The notes: generated by a model from the letters alone, not told the origin. A DNA stretch of 53,740 bases from an uncultured Bacteroides sp. (GCA_947074275.1 CAMTPA010000007.1:1-53740), one strand, 5' to 3'. Counted from the first letter of the stretch, positions 1-8,640 are shown. Made by a program: numbers and translations.

Positions 1-53
1 GCATACGAGGTGGAATCGCGTGACTGGAGTTCAGACGTGTGCTCTTCCGATCT
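1..53 (+). other. Illumina P7-side (TruSeq) adapter, not genomic
   Basis: Bases 1-11 resemble the end of the P7 oligo (GCATACGAG then GT where AT is expected). Next come an 8-nt index-like stretch (GGAATCGC, 12-19) and the TruSeq read-2 primer sequence ending in GCTCTTCCGATCT at 53. From memory, the index is one base from the reverse complement of TruSeq index D704. Genomic sequence begins at about 54. Confidence 0.97.
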
Positions 54-63
54 GGGGTATAAT

Positions 64-99
64 AAAAAAGAGAGATTGAAAATTCAAGCTCTCTTTTTA
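64..99 (-). terminator. Intrinsic terminator of tRNA-Asp
   Basis: Arms at 65-74 (AAAAAGAGAG) and 89-98 (CTCTCTTTTT) pair perfectly, with an inner TTGAA/TTCAA stem. Read on the minus strand it ends in a run of six T. It lies directly after the 3' end of tRNA-Asp. Confidence 0.8.
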
Positions 100-102
100 T
101 TG

Positions 103-176
103 CGGTGCGTACGGGACTCGAACCCGTGACACCATGCGTGACAGGCATGTATTCTAACCAACTGAACTAACGCACC
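103..176 (-). tRNA. tRNA-Asp (anticodon GTC)
   Basis: The reverse strand folds as a complete 74-nt cloverleaf. Acceptor strands GGTGCGT (176-170) and ACGCACC (110-104) pair over 7 bp. The T arm has GGGTTCGAGTCCC. The anticodon loop CTGTCAC gives anticodon GTC, and the discriminator base is G, as expected for tRNA-Asp. The CCA tail is not fully encoded. Confidence 0.95.
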
Positions 177-196
177 TCAATTATTTAATTGCGGTG

Positions 197-204
197 CAAA
201 GATA
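197..204 (-). promoter_or_regulatory. Bacteroidota -7 promoter element for tRNA-Asp
   Basis: The reverse strand reads TATCTTTG, an exact match to the Bacteroidota sigma-ABfr -7 consensus TAnnTTTG, about 20 nt upstream of the tRNA 5' end. Confidence 0.7.
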
Positions 205-300
205 GGCATATATTTCAATAATACAATAACTGTACTATAAATAATATGCAAAATAGGATTTAATGTAACAAATGGAGGTTAAAACTATGATTAAATCTTC

Positions 301-308
301 TATCTTTG
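301..308 (+). promoter_or_regulatory. Bacteroidota -7 promoter element for the aminotransferase gene
   Basis: TATCTTTG matches TAnnTTTG exactly. It lies 31 nt before the ATG at 340, giving a predicted leader of roughly 25 nt. Confidence 0.7.
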
Positions 309-339
309 CGCCCAGTCATTAAATATAACAACATAAAAT

Positions 340-1656
340 ATGAAAAATACCCCTATCGAAAAACATCTTATTGATGATACCATAGAAGAGTTTCAAATCA
401 GTGATTTCGGAAAAGCAACAATCCGCGAAGTAAAAGCTATCGCCGCTAAAGCAGAGCAGCTTTCAGGCGTAGAGTTTATAAAAATGGAGATGGGAGTACC
501 AGGTCTTCCCCCTTCGACAATAGGCGTAAAAGCTGAAATTGAAGCATTGCAAAATGGCATTGCGAGCCTCTATCCTGATATAAATGGGCTGCCCGAGCTC
601 AAAAGCGAGGCCTCACGTTTCATCAAGGCTTTTATGAACATCGAGCTAAAACCCGAAGGATGCGTACCTGTGACTGGTTCAATGCAAGGCACATTCGCAT
701 CATTTCTCACGTGTGGTCAGTGCGATTCTACCAAAGACACCATTCTATTTATAGATCCAGGATTTCCGGTACAGAAACAACAGTTGGTAGTGATGGGACA
801 AAAATATGAAACTTTCGACGTATATGATTTTAGAGGTGATAAGCTAAAAGAAAAATTAGAAAGCTATTTGTCAAAAGGAAACATCTCTGCTGTAGTCTAC
901 TCAAACCCCAACAACCCCAGCTGGATTTGTTTAAACGAAGACGAGCTGCGCATTATTGGCGAACTTGCCACGAAATACGACACCATCGTGCTGGAAGACC
1001 TTGCGTACTTTGCGATGGATTTTCGCCACGATTTGAGCAATCCATTCCAAGCTCCATATCAACCATCAATAGCCCATTATACCGACAATTATATTCTATT
1101 AATTTCAGGTTCAAAAGCATTCAGCTACGCTGGTCAACGTATCGGTGTAAGCTGTATATCAGATAAACTATACCATCGTGCATATCCTGGTTTTAAAGAA
1201 CGTTACGGTGGAGGGACATTTGGTACTGTCTTCATACATCGTGTGCTGTACGCCCTTTCGTCGGGAACCAGTCACTCGGCTCAGTTTGCGTTGGCAGCAA
1301 TGCTCAAAGCAGCAAGCGATGGTAAGTACAACTTCCTCGACGAGGTTAAGGTGTATGGAGATCGTGCTCAACGCTTAAAATCAATATTCTTGCGTTATGG
1401 TTTTCATTTAGTTTACGATAAAGATTTAGATAAGCCCGTAGCAGATGGTTTCTATTTCACCATTGGCTATCCCGGAATGAGCAGCGGAGAACTTGCCAAA
1501 GAACTAATGTATTATGGAGTAAGTGCTATTTCGCTTGTCACCACTGGCAGTCATCAACAGGGTTTGCGCGCATGCACATCATTTATACAAGAACATCAAT
1601 ACGAGCAATTGGAAGAGAGAATGAAAGTATTTGCACACAATCACGGCAAATCTTAA
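340..1656 (+). CDS. PLP-dependent aminotransferase, class I/II fold
   Basis: A 438-residue fold-type I PLP enzyme, probably cytosolic, that would move an amino group between an amino acid and a 2-oxo acid; the substrate cannot be told from sequence. Visible family signatures are SNPNNPS (around residues 188-194), the acidic ED of the strand IVLEDLAYF, and SGSKAFSYAGQRIG with Lys259 as the expected Schiff-base lysine. The length suits the family. The ATG at 340 is well placed behind the -7 element at 301-308. The next gene follows after 72 bp on the same strand, with no clear promoter of its own, so co-transcription is plausible. Family assignment is secure; a more specific name would be a guess. 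Confidence 0.9.
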   Translation: MKNTPIEKHLIDDTIEEFQISDFGKATIREVKAIAAKAEQLSGVEFIKMEMGVPGLPPSTIGVKAEIEALQNGIASLYPDINGLPELKSEASRFIKAFMNIELKPEGCVPVTGSMQGTFASFLTCGQCDSTKDTILFIDPGFPVQKQQLVVMGQKYETFDVYDFRGDKLKEKLESYLSKGNISAVVYSNPNNPSWICLNEDELRIIGELATKYDTIVLEDLAYFAMDFRHDLSNPFQAPYQPSIAHYTDNYILLISGSKAFSYAGQRIGVSCISDKLYHRAYPGFKERYGGGTFGTVFIHRVLYALSSGTSHSAQFALAAMLKAASDGKYNFLDEVKVYGDRAQRLKSIFLRYGFHLVYDKDLDKPVADGFYFTIGYPGMSSGELAKELMYYGVSAISLVTTGSHQQGLRACTSFIQEHQYEQLEERMKVFAHNHGKS

Positions 1657-1728
1657 AATCAGCACCATTTTAGAAAAAAAAATACGATATTATTTGTTTG
1701 CATCCAAATTGTTTCTATATTTATCGAT

Positions 1729-2322
1729 ATGAACGAAATGGATAAAGACATATTTAAGATTCAATCAAATGACATATTGCCATCGAGAGGAAAGGTTCTA
1801 ATATCAGAGCCATTTCTTTGCGATGATATATTCAGCCGTTCGGTGATATTACTTGTCGATCATTCGGCAGATGGAAGTATGGGATTGGTTATGAACAAGC
1901 AAATGCCTATCTACGTGAACGAAGTAGTAAAGGAGTTTAAATACCTTGAAGATATTCCTCTTTACAAAGGAGGTCCCATTGGAGTTGATACTTTATTTTA
2001 TTTGCATACATATGCAGACATACCTGGTTCGCTTCAGGTGGCCAAAGGGCTATATTTAAACGGAGACTTTAACAGCATTAAAAAACAAATGCTGCAAAAC
2101 GGCGATTATAAAGGCAGGATACGATTCTTTATTGGCTATTCGGGTTGGGAGGAAACACAATTGAATCAAGAGATAGAAGATAATACTTGGATTATTGGCA
2201 AAGAGGAAATTAAAAACTTATTGAGTACCGAAACCGAAAATATGTGGAAAGAAGTGTTGTGTAATCAAGGTAACAAGTACAAAGCTTGGGCAAGGTTTCC
2301 ATTAATTCCATTGATGAACTAA
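1729..2322 (+). CDS. YqgE/AlgH family protein (UPF0301)
   Basis: A 197-residue cytosolic protein of the YqgE/AlgH family. Its biochemical role is unsettled, although AlgH was first linked to alginate control in Pseudomonas. The family pattern is clear: [20 protein letters not shown] near the N terminus, then [15 protein letters not shown], a GGP turn (YKGGPIG) and a C-terminal [16 protein letters not shown] segment. Length is typical. A second ATG three codons in (MDKD) is an alternative start. No own promoter was seen; it probably reads through from the aminotransferase gene. A bidirectional hairpin at 2382-2425 separates it from the converging glgB. Confidence 0.92.
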   Translation: MNEMDKDIFKIQSNDILPSRGKVLISEPFLCDDIFSRSVILLVDHSADGSMGLVMNKQMPIYVNEVVKEFKYLEDIPLYKGGPIGVDTLFYLHTYADIPGSLQVAKGLYLNGDFNSIKKQMLQNGDYKGRIRFFIGYSGWEETQLNQEIEDNTWIIGKEEIKNLLSTETENMWKEVLCNQGNKYKAWARFPLIPLMN

Positions 2323-2381
2323 AAAGATCAATATTTCAAAATAGAACTGAACATCTGTATAAAGTGATTGAATAGGAGGAA

Positions 2382-2425
2382 AAAGCAATAGGAGGAAATC
2401 TATTTCTTTTTCCTCCTATTGCTTT
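2382..2425. terminator. Bidirectional terminator between yqgE-like gene and glgB
   Basis: Perfect 17-bp stem: 2382-2398 (AAAGCAATAGGAGGAAA) pairs with 2409-2425. It sits between two converging genes. A second copy of AATAGGAGGAAA at 2371-2382 lies just before it as a short direct repeat. Confidence 0.75.
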
Positions 2426-2453
2426 CTATTGGTTTATATTGCCTGATTCTTTA

Positions 2454-4466
2454 TTATTTCTTTTTGCGCAGCACCACTGCCGAACGAGCAGGAATATAAA
2501 GTTTTAGCCATTCTTTATTCTCTTTCGCATACAATGGATCGTGGTTTGTAAAATGTATCATCGAGTCATCCGCAAATCCATTACCACCAAATTTCTTGTT
2601 ATCCGTATTCAACACCACCTCGTAAGCTCCTGGAGTTACCAAAAAGCCATAATCTGCATACGAGTGTTTTGGGCTGAAATTAAATACAAAAACAAGATTT
2701 TGACGTTCATAAGAAAGAATCTGGTCTCCATCATTGTGCCAAATTTCTTGCACAGGGGTAGCTTGAAAATCTTTCACGCTCTTAATAGTCTTGAGCATAC
2801 TTGCATCAAAATCGCCCAAGTAATGATAGGTCAACTTCTTATTGTCAACCAAGTCCCATTGACGACGAGCATATTTGTATGACCAGCCATTTCCTTCGCG
2901 TGGGAAATCAATCCATTCGGGATGCCCAAACTCGTTGCCCATAAAATTGAGATAACCACCATTGATGGTAGAAGCAGTGAGCAAACGAATCATTTTATGC
3001 AAAGCAATACCACGATGAACCACGTAGTTCTCATCCCCTTTTTGCATATGCCAATACATATCAGCATCAATCAAGCGGAAAATAATGGTTTTATCGCCCA
3101 CCAATGCTTGGTCGTGACTTTCTACATAAGAGATTGTTTTTTCATCTTTACGGCGATTAGTAACTTCCCAAAACAAACTTGATGGTTTCCAATCCTCATC
3201 AATTTTTTCCTTAATCACTTTAATCCAATAATCGGGAATATTCATAGCCATTCGATAATCGAAACCATAGCCACCATCTTTAAATGGAGCAGCCAGACCA
3301 GGCATCCCTGAGACTTCCTCTGCCACAGTGATAGCTTGTGGATTGACTTCGTGAATCACCTTATTGGCCAGCGTCAAGTAACAGATGGCATTATCATCTT
3401 CGTGCCCGTTGTAATAATCGGCATAATTGAGAAACGCCTCGCCCAAGCCGTGACTATAATAAAGCATTGAAGTGACTCCATCAAAGCGGAAACCATCGAA
3501 ATGATACTCTTCCAGCCAATACTTGCAATTGGAAAGCAAGAAATGCAACACTTCATTTTTACCGTAATCAAAGCACAAAGAATCCCAAGCTGGGTGTTCG
3601 TGACGCACTCCTTCATAAAAATATTGGTTGGGATCGCCAGCAAAATTACCAAGTCCTTCCACTTCATTTTTTACAGCGTGCGAATGAACGATGTCCATTA
3701 TCACAGCTATTCCCAAATCGTGGGCAGCTTCAATAAGTTCTTTCAATTCATCGGGTGTGCCAAAGCGCGAACTTGCAGCAAAAAAGTTGGAAACGTGATA
3801 ACCAAAACTTCCATAATATGGATGTTCTTGCACGGCCATAATCTGAATACAATTGTATCCCTCTTTAGCAATGCGTGGCAATATCTTCTCACGAAACTCC
3901 GAATAGCTTCCTACCTTTTCTTCTTGTTGTGCCATACCGATGTGGCACTCGTATATCAGTAGAGGAGTGGTAGAAGGTTTGAATATTTGTTCTTTAAATT
4001 CAAACGGCTTTTCTGGATTCCACACTTGCGCACTAAATATTCGAGTCTCTTTATCTTGCACCACACGAGTGGCCCAAGCTGGTATTCGTTCACCTCGACC
4101 ACCATCCCAATGTATTACAAGTTTGTATAAATCAGTGTGATGTATAGCATCTTTAGGCAATGAAATTTCCCAAATACCATCCTCAATCGGTTGTAACTTA
4201 TAATTTTCTTGTTCTTCCCAATTGTTGAAAGTACCCACCATATATATATGAGTGGCATTAGGTGCCCATTCACGAAAAACCCATCCATCTTTTGTGTTAT
4301 GTAAACCAAAATAAAGATAGCCCGAAGCAAAGTCTGATAAGGTTTGTGCTCCATTATCAGTCAGTTCCGCTTCTTTGTCTATCGCAAATTGATGTCTTCC
4401 TTCAATTGCGGCAGCGTAGGGTTTTAGCCAAGCGTCGTTTTTTATTAAATTGAGTGTTTTTTCCAT
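2454..4466 (-). CDS. glgB: 1,4-alpha-glucan (glycogen) branching enzyme, GH13
   Basis: A 670-residue enzyme that transfers an alpha-1,4 glucan segment to make an alpha-1,6 branch in glycogen. An N-terminal CBM48-like domain (about 60-150) precedes the GH13 barrel. Catalytic candidates are Asp329 in GFRFDGVTS, Glu383 in VAEEVSGMPG, and the Asp of YVESHDQALVGD. The AEEVSGMP signature and the length resemble the eukaryote-like branching enzymes (GBE1 type) rather than E. coli GlgB, as is common in Bacteroidota. A small all-beta C-terminal domain ends the protein. It is the last gene of a minus operon, 15 bp after the YhcH-like gene. No other glycogen genes lie in this window. Confidence 0.95.
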   Translation of the reverse strand: MEKTLNLIKNDAWLKPYAAAIEGRHQFAIDKEAELTDNGAQTLSDFASGYLYFGLHNTKDGWVFREWAPNATHIYMVGTFNNWEEQENYKLQPIEDGIWEISLPKDAIHHTDLYKLVIHWDGGRGERIPAWATRVVQDKETRIFSAQVWNPEKPFEFKEQIFKPSTTPLLIYECHIGMAQQEEKVGSYSEFREKILPRIAKEGYNCIQIMAVQEHPYYGSFGYHVSNFFAASSRFGTPDELKELIEAAHDLGIAVIMDIVHSHAVKNEVEGLGNFAGDPNQYFYEGVRHEHPAWDSLCFDYGKNEVLHFLLSNCKYWLEEYHFDGFRFDGVTSMLYYSHGLGEAFLNYADYYNGHEDDNAICYLTLANKVIHEVNPQAITVAEEVSGMPGLAAPFKDGGYGFDYRMAMNIPDYWIKVIKEKIDEDWKPSSLFWEVTNRRKDEKTISYVESHDQALVGDKTIIFRLIDADMYWHMQKGDENYVVHRGIALHKMIRLLTASTINGGYLNFMGNEFGHPEWIDFPREGNGWSYKYARRQWDLVDNKKLTYHYLGDFDASMLKTIKSVKDFQATPVQEIWHNDGDQILSYERQNLVFVFNFSPKHSYADYGFLVTPGAYEVVLNTDNKKFGGNGFADDSMIHFTNHDPLYAKENKEWLKLYIPARSAVVLRKKK

Positions 4467-4481
4467 ATAGGATTTTTTTGA

Positions 4482-4928
4482 TTAAGCTTTCACTTTCACG
4501 ATTACTTTTTTCACGCCATCGGGTGTAATGCCCGGTGCGTGGCCATCTTGTGGAAAGAAGATTGCAAACATTCCAGGCTTCACAGGGATATAAGCATCTG
4601 CAAGTCCTTCAAAAAAGGTTATATCTTTTTCAGCGTTGTAAAGAGCATCGGCAGGAGCGCAATCGCTACCAGCAGTATAGCCCATCACTTCAACTCCCGA
4701 TAACGGTATCTGAATGTCAATAAATACATTGTGTGTTTCCAGTTTAGCTTCTTCTTTTGTTTTTGGAGAAGTTTGTGCAATATTAACTACCAAATCAGCA
4801 CCTTGCAATTCGGTCTTTCCTATCTCCATTGCATTCAAATCGTGTGTTCTCAAAAACTCAATAGCCTTTGGGAAAAGTGGATTCAATGAAGCATATTTTT
4901 CTAAATTGTCTAAAGTATCTACTACCAT
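4482..4928 (-). CDS. YhcH/YjgK/YiaL family protein (DUF386)
   Basis: A 148-residue cupin-like protein of the YhcH/YjgK/YiaL family. Members are linked to sugar catabolism (sialic acid or galactoside operons, and the EbgC subunit of beta-galactosidase). Matching segments are the HNVFIDIQIPLSGVEVMGY strand with its His, a central EKDITFFEGLADAYIPVKPG region, and the C-terminal FFPQDGHAPGI with the conserved metal-ligand-like His. Full length. Middle gene of the DUF2461-YhcH-glgB operon: 38 bp after the upstream gene and 15 bp before glgB. The association with glgB suggests a carbohydrate role, but the substrate is not visible. Confidence 0.9.
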   Translation of the reverse strand: MVVDTLDNLEKYASLNPLFPKAIEFLRTHDLNAMEIGKTELQGADLVVNIAQTSPKTKEEAKLETHNVFIDIQIPLSGVEVMGYTAGSDCAPADALYNAEKDITFFEGLADAYIPVKPGMFAIFFPQDGHAPGITPDGVKKVIVKVKA

Positions 4929-4966
4929 AATTGTAAAGTTTTAAGTTAATATATTATTGATGTAAT

Positions 4967-5632
4967 TTATTCAAAATCATCTATTGTATAGTTCAAGAAG
5001 TCGGAAAAACGCTTAAACTGACGGAAAATATCTTCTGTTTGTTCCAAAAAATCAGGATTCGCAAAAAAGCTATCTTGCACCAAGCAGGTGCAAACATATT
5101 CCTTACATTTCAAATAGTCTATGTATTGAAAATCTTTGGGAAATCCTTTAGGAGCTGTTTTCAAGAAGTTCTCACCCACAACTGGGAAGTACTGCTTAAA
5201 TGCAGAATCTTCTACAATAGAGCGATATTCATCGATGTTGTCATAAATCGATTGCCGCACTGCTTTCAGTACTTTTGGAGGCAAACACAAGCTACCGCCT
5301 GCCAACATAGAGCCACCAGGCTGAATATGCAGATAATATCCGCAGTGATCAGACTTTTTACCGTGTGCGTTGATGTAGCCGCCAAAATGATTTTTATAAG
5401 GTGTCTTATCCGAAGAAAAACGTGTGTCGCGATAAATACGATAGGTGCAATCTTTGGGTTGAACATCTTTTACACTATCATCGAAAAGAGCGATGCGAGC
5501 AATGACAACAGAAAGTATATTCTCGAATTCCAACCGAGCTTTCTCGTAAAATTCGCGATGTTCATTGAACCATTCGCGATTGTTATTAGCAGAAAGTTCT
5601 TTGAGAAATTGAAAAACGATAGATGTATCCAT
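4967..5632 (-). CDS. DUF2461 domain protein (TIGR02453 family)
   Basis: A 221-residue protein of the DUF2461 family, widespread in bacteria and of unknown biochemical function. Visible signatures are LKELSANNNREWFNEHREFY at the N terminus, TYRIYRDTRFSSDKTPYKNH (around 65-85), and GYYLHIQPGGSMLAGG. Two starts are possible: GTG at 5641 or ATG at 5632. The ATG is preferred because the -7 element at 5663-5670 would put transcription start near 5656, leaving a normal short leader. First gene of a three-gene minus operon ending in glgB. Confidence 0.88.
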   Translation of the reverse strand: MDTSIVFQFLKELSANNNREWFNEHREFYEKARLEFENILSVVIARIALFDDSVKDVQPKDCTYRIYRDTRFSSDKTPYKNHFGGYINAHGKKSDHCGYYLHIQPGGSMLAGGSLCLPPKVLKAVRQSIYDNIDEYRSIVEDSAFKQYFPVVGENFLKTAPKGFPKDFQYIDYLKCKEYVCTCLVQDSFFANPDFLEQTEDIFRQFKRFSDFLNYTIDDFE

Positions 5633-5662
5633 TAATGTCACTCTTTTCTACATTTAATGCCA

Positions 5663-5670
5663 CAAACGTA
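5663..5670 (-). promoter_or_regulatory. -7 promoter element for DUF2461-yhcH-glgB operon
   Basis: The reverse strand reads TACGTTTG (TAnnTTTG), 31 nt upstream of the chosen ATG at 5632. Confidence 0.65.
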
Positions 5671-5714
5671 CGAATTTTATTTGTAACAAACCAAAAAAAA
5701 CAATAAAAAGGAAG

Positions 5715-5848
5715 TAAAAAAGCACCGACTACACTTAGCCGATGCTTTAACACATTTATCAACAAAACAGACGCTTCTGCCTTTGACGTACTTACTTATC
5801 ACAAGCCGGTACAATCTCCTTTAATTAATCTTATATCTAATACTATGA
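5715..5848 (-). ncRNA. Candidate small RNA with intrinsic terminator
   Basis: The 420-bp gap 5633-6052 holds no convincing gene. On its minus strand an intrinsic terminator is seen: AAAGCATCGGCT and AGTCGGTGCTTT (5748-5719) pair with G-U wobbles around a 6-nt loop, then six T. About 110 nt upstream, TATAGTTG (5862-5855) is one base from the -7 consensus. No annotated minus gene ends here, so an independent transcript of about 130-140 nt is inferred. It could also encode a short peptide (GTG start near 5790, Cys-rich, running through the terminator). No known RNA family was recognised. Confidence 0.35.
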
Positions 5849-6007
5849 AAAACACAACTATATAACAGACACTTACCACAGATTGTTCGCAAGGTTTGAA
5901 AAAAAAACAACGGATATGCAATAAATTTATACAACCATACATTTTTCATGCATACTTAGGTTCATAAATGCTCTTAAATTCAGGGAAGTAAATAAATTCA
6001 AAAAACA

Positions 6008-6015
6008 TATCTTTG
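6008..6015 (+). promoter_or_regulatory. -7 promoter element for the POT-family transporter
   Basis: TATCTTTG matches TAnnTTTG, 37 nt before the ATG at 6053. Confidence 0.7.
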
Positions 6016-6052
6016 TGCTATTATTAACACATTAAAAAATATCTAATAAACA

Positions 6053-7450
6053 ATGAACACTTCCCCTAAAAGTGCCACCAACAAGTTCTCGAGAGCTTTC
6101 TGGGTGAGCAACTCTGTCGAACTGTTTGAGCGAATGGCTTTTTACGCCGTTTTTATCGTCTTAACCATTTATTTGTCCAACATTTTAGGTTTCAATGATT
6201 TTGAAGCCAGCATCATTTCCGGGCTTTTTTCTGGTGGTTTGTATCTACTCCCTGTTTTTGCCGGTGCTTATGCCGATAAAATTGGGTTTCGCCAATCAAT
6301 GATTCTTGCATTCTCATTATTGTCGGTAGGCTATATTGCATTAGGAATACTACCTACCCTGCTCGAATCGGCCGGACTGGTGGCTTATGGCGCTACTACC
6401 ACCTTCAATGGATTGCCCAATAGCTCTGCCAAATGGCTCATTGTTCCTATCTTGCTTGTATTGATGGTAGGCGGGTCGTTCATCAAATCGGTTATTTCGG
6501 CTTCGGTGGCAAAAGAAACCACAGAAACTACCCGCGCCAAAGGTTTTTCTATCTTTTATATGATGGTAAATATCGGTGCATTTACGGGCAAAACGATTAT
6601 CGACCCACTGAGAGACACGATTGGCGAACAAGCTTATATCTACATCAATTACTTTGCAGGCATAATGACACTCGTCGCTTTATTTGCCGTGATATTGCTC
6701 TATAAATCGACTCACCACGCTGGCGAAGGAAAAGATATGCGCTCTATTGCAATGGGATTTTTGCGCATCCTCACCAATTGGCGGTTGCTGATTTTAATTC
6801 TTATCATCACAGGCTTTTGGATGGTGCAGCAGCAGCTATATGCCACAATGCCCAAGTATGTGATTCGTATGGCAGGCGAAGGTGCTAAACCTGGTTGGAT
6901 TGCCAATGTAAACCCATTTGTCGTGGTTTGCTTGGTCAACTTCATTACACGACTGATGGCCAAACGCTCGGCTATCACCTCGATGAACGTAGGAATGTTT
7001 TTGATACCACTGTCGGCATTGCTGATGGCGTGGGGAAATATATTCGACAATGAACTGATTCACGGTATCAGCAACATCACCTTGATGCTGATAGCGGGCA
7101 TCGTGATACAAGCTTTGGCCGAGTGCTTCATTTCGCCACGCTATTTCGAGTATTTCTCGCTTCAAGCACCCAAGGGTGAAGAGGCAATGTATATGGGATT
7201 TAGCAACCTGCACTCATTCCTATCATCCATTTTCGGATTTGGTATAGCGGGGGTATTACTCACCAAATATTGCCCCGACCCTGCCCTGTTCAGTTCGCAC
7301 GCTGAGTGGGAAGCTGCCAGCACAAACGCTCACTACATTTGGTATTATTTTGCAGTTATCGGGCTGGTAGCCGCAGTAGCCTTGCTTGTATTTGCCAAAG
7401 TCACTCAGTCTATCGACAAAAAGCGAGCAGCGTCACAAACCAACTGTTAA
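6053..7450 (+). CDS. POT-type peptide / MFS transporter
   Basis: A 465-residue inner-membrane protein with about 12-14 hydrophobic segments, of the proton-dependent oligopeptide transporter (POT) branch of the MFS. The first helix carries the ExxER motif typical of POT proteins (ELFER, Glu23-Arg27), used for proton coupling in characterised members. FAGAYADKIGFRQS after helix 2 is the usual MFS loop signature. The likely job is proton-driven uptake of di- or tripeptides, but several Bacteroidota members are uncharacterised and the substrate is inferred. It stands alone with its own promoter. AACTGTTAACA-type repeats begin at its stop codon. Confidence 0.85.
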   Translation: MNTSPKSATNKFSRAFWVSNSVELFERMAFYAVFIVLTIYLSNILGFNDFEASIISGLFSGGLYLLPVFAGAYADKIGFRQSMILAFSLLSVGYIALGILPTLLESAGLVAYGATTTFNGLPNSSAKWLIVPILLVLMVGGSFIKSVISASVAKETTETTRAKGFSIFYMMVNIGAFTGKTIIDPLRDTIGEQAYIYINYFAGIMTLVALFAVILLYKSTHHAGEGKDMRSIAMGFLRILTNWRLLILILIITGFWMVQQQLYATMPKYVIRMAGEGAKPGWIANVNPFVVVCLVNFITRLMAKRSAITSMNVGMFLIPLSALLMAWGNIFDNELIHGISNITLMLIAGIVIQALAECFISPRYFEYFSLQAPKGEEAMYMGFSNLHSFLSSIFGFGIAGVLLTKYCPDPALFSSHAEWEAASTNAHYIWYYFAVIGLVAAVALLVFAKVTQSIDKKRAASQTNC

Positions 7451-7465
7451 CACTTGTCTTGCCAA

Positions 7466-7529
7466 TTGTGAATAGTTGATTTATCAAATGTTTACAGTTG
7501 ACACACAAACTAAGAACAGTTGACACAAA
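7466..7529. repeat. Intergenic AACTGTTnACA-type repeats (cluster A)
   Basis: The stretch holds TTGTGAATAGTTGAT (7466-7480), TTTACAGTTGACACA (7491-7505) and GAACAGTTGACACAAA (7514-7529). A related CAACTGTTAACA starts at 7441 over the transporter stop codon. The 15-mer TTGTGAATAGTTGAT recurs exactly at 49771-49785. Confidence 0.6.
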
Positions 7530-7601
7530 CGCTTTTTTAGGCACTATTCAGGCTGTTATAAACTTGGATAAATAAAATAAAAAGATTCATTCTTTTTTAT
7601 G

Positions 7602-7609
7602 TATATTTG
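7602..7609 (+). promoter_or_regulatory. -7 promoter element for the MBL-fold gene
   Basis: TATATTTG matches TAnnTTTG. It overlaps the left arm of a perfect inverted repeat. Confidence 0.6.
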
Positions 7610-7639
7610 TCGCCAATTTGCATAGGAATTGGCGACAAA
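7606..7639. promoter_or_regulatory. Perfect 13-bp inverted repeat over the MBL-gene promoter
   Basis: TTTGTCGCCAATT (7606-7618) is the exact reverse complement of 7627-7639, with an 8-nt spacer. The left arm covers the last bases of the -7 element, so it could be an operator. A transcript starting further upstream would instead carry it as a 5'-UTR hairpin. Confidence 0.55.
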
Positions 7640-7665
7640 TTGCATTTTAAGGAACCCAGAAAACG

Positions 7666-8469
7666 ATGAAAATTAAATTTATAAGCCTTGCAAGTGGCAG
7701 TAGTGGAAACTGCTATTACCTTGGCACAGAGACTTATGGAATATTGATTGATGCGGGGATCGGAATCCGCACCATCAAAAAAACACTGAAGGAATTTAGC
7801 ATTGCCCTCGACACGATAAAAGCGGTGTTCATCACCCACGACCACGCCGATCACATCAAGGCCGTAGGACATTTAGGCGAAAAGATGAACATCCCAATCT
7901 ACACCACCACGTTGATACACGAAGGCATCAACAAAAGCTACTGTATGACAGAGAAGCTAAACACCAGCGTGCGTATATTGGAAAAACAACAACCGATGCA
8001 GCTGAATGACTTCACAATAGAGTCGTTTGAAGTGCCTCACGATGGAACCGACAATGTGGGTTATTGTATAGAAATAGATGGTCGGATTTTCTCTTTCCTT
8101 ACCGACTTAGGCGAAATCACCAATACAGCAGCAAAATATATTTGCAAAGCACACTATCTCATTATCGAAGCCAATTACGATGAAGAGATGCTTAAAATGG
8201 GGCCTTACCCAAAGCATCTTAAAGAACGAATCATCAGCAAAACAGGGCATATGAGCAATGTGGACACAGCCGATTTTTTGGCTGAAAATATAACAGAACA
8301 CCTGCAACATATCTGGCTTTGCCACCTAAGCAAAGACAACAACCACCCAGAGCTTGCCTACAAAACAGTGGAATGGAAGCTAAAGAACAAAGGAGTTTTG
8401 ATAGGAAAAGACGTGCAACTGACTGCTTTAAAGCGCAATACGCCGTCGGAGGTTTACACCTTAGAATAA
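7666..8469 (+). CDS. MBL-fold metallo-hydrolase (YycJ/WalJ-like)
   Basis: A 267-residue metallo-beta-lactamase-fold protein. The zinc motif HxHxDH is intact as THDHADH (His58, His60, Asp62, His63), and further ligands are available downstream (EVPHDGTDN, CHLSKDNNHPE). The N terminus ISLASGSSGNCYYLG is characteristic of the YycJ/WalJ group, where members are proposed 5'-exonuclease or double-strand-DNA end-processing enzymes; the substrate is inferred from the family only. No signal peptide, so probably cytosolic. It is a single gene under the promoter and inverted repeat at 7602-7639; tRNA-Lys follows 90 bp later with its own promoter. Confidence 0.88.
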   Translation: MKIKFISLASGSSGNCYYLGTETYGILIDAGIGIRTIKKTLKEFSIALDTIKAVFITHDHADHIKAVGHLGEKMNIPIYTTTLIHEGINKSYCMTEKLNTSVRILEKQQPMQLNDFTIESFEVPHDGTDNVGYCIEIDGRIFSFLTDLGEITNTAAKYICKAHYLIIEANYDEEMLKMGPYPKHLKERIISKTGHMSNVDTADFLAENITEHLQHIWLCHLSKDNNHPELAYKTVEWKLKNKGVLIGKDVQLTALKRNTPSEVYTLE

Positions 8470-8529
8470 CGATAGAAAGAAATTACAAAAAAACTTTTAA
8501 AATTGTTTGGAGGAATAAAAATTATCCTC

Positions 8530-8537
8530 TACTTTTG
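8530..8537 (+). promoter_or_regulatory. -7 promoter element for tRNA-Lys
   Basis: TACTTTTG matches TAnnTTTG, 22 nt before the tRNA 5' end. Confidence 0.7.
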
Positions 8538-8558
8538 CATCCGCAATCGAGCAATAAT

Positions 8559-8631
8559 GCACTCTTAGCTCAGTTGGTAGAGCAACTGACTCTTAATCAG
8601 TGGGTCCAGAGTTCGAATCTCTGAGGGTGTA
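8559..8631 (+). tRNA. tRNA-Lys (anticodon CTT)
   Basis: Complete cloverleaf with acceptor GCACTCT/AGGGTGT (one G-U pair at each end of the run), D arm AGCTCAGTTGGTAGAGC, anticodon stem ACTGA/TCAGT with loop CTCTTAA (anticodon CTT), T arm AGAGTTCGAATCTCT and discriminator A. Confidence 0.95.
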
Positions 8632-8640
8632 CAAAAAAAG

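Noticed and set aside
8319..8624. A 101-codon frame running from the MBL gene into tRNA-Lys
   Set aside because: It overlaps both the MBL frame and the tRNA, and its translation in the tRNA is meaningless.
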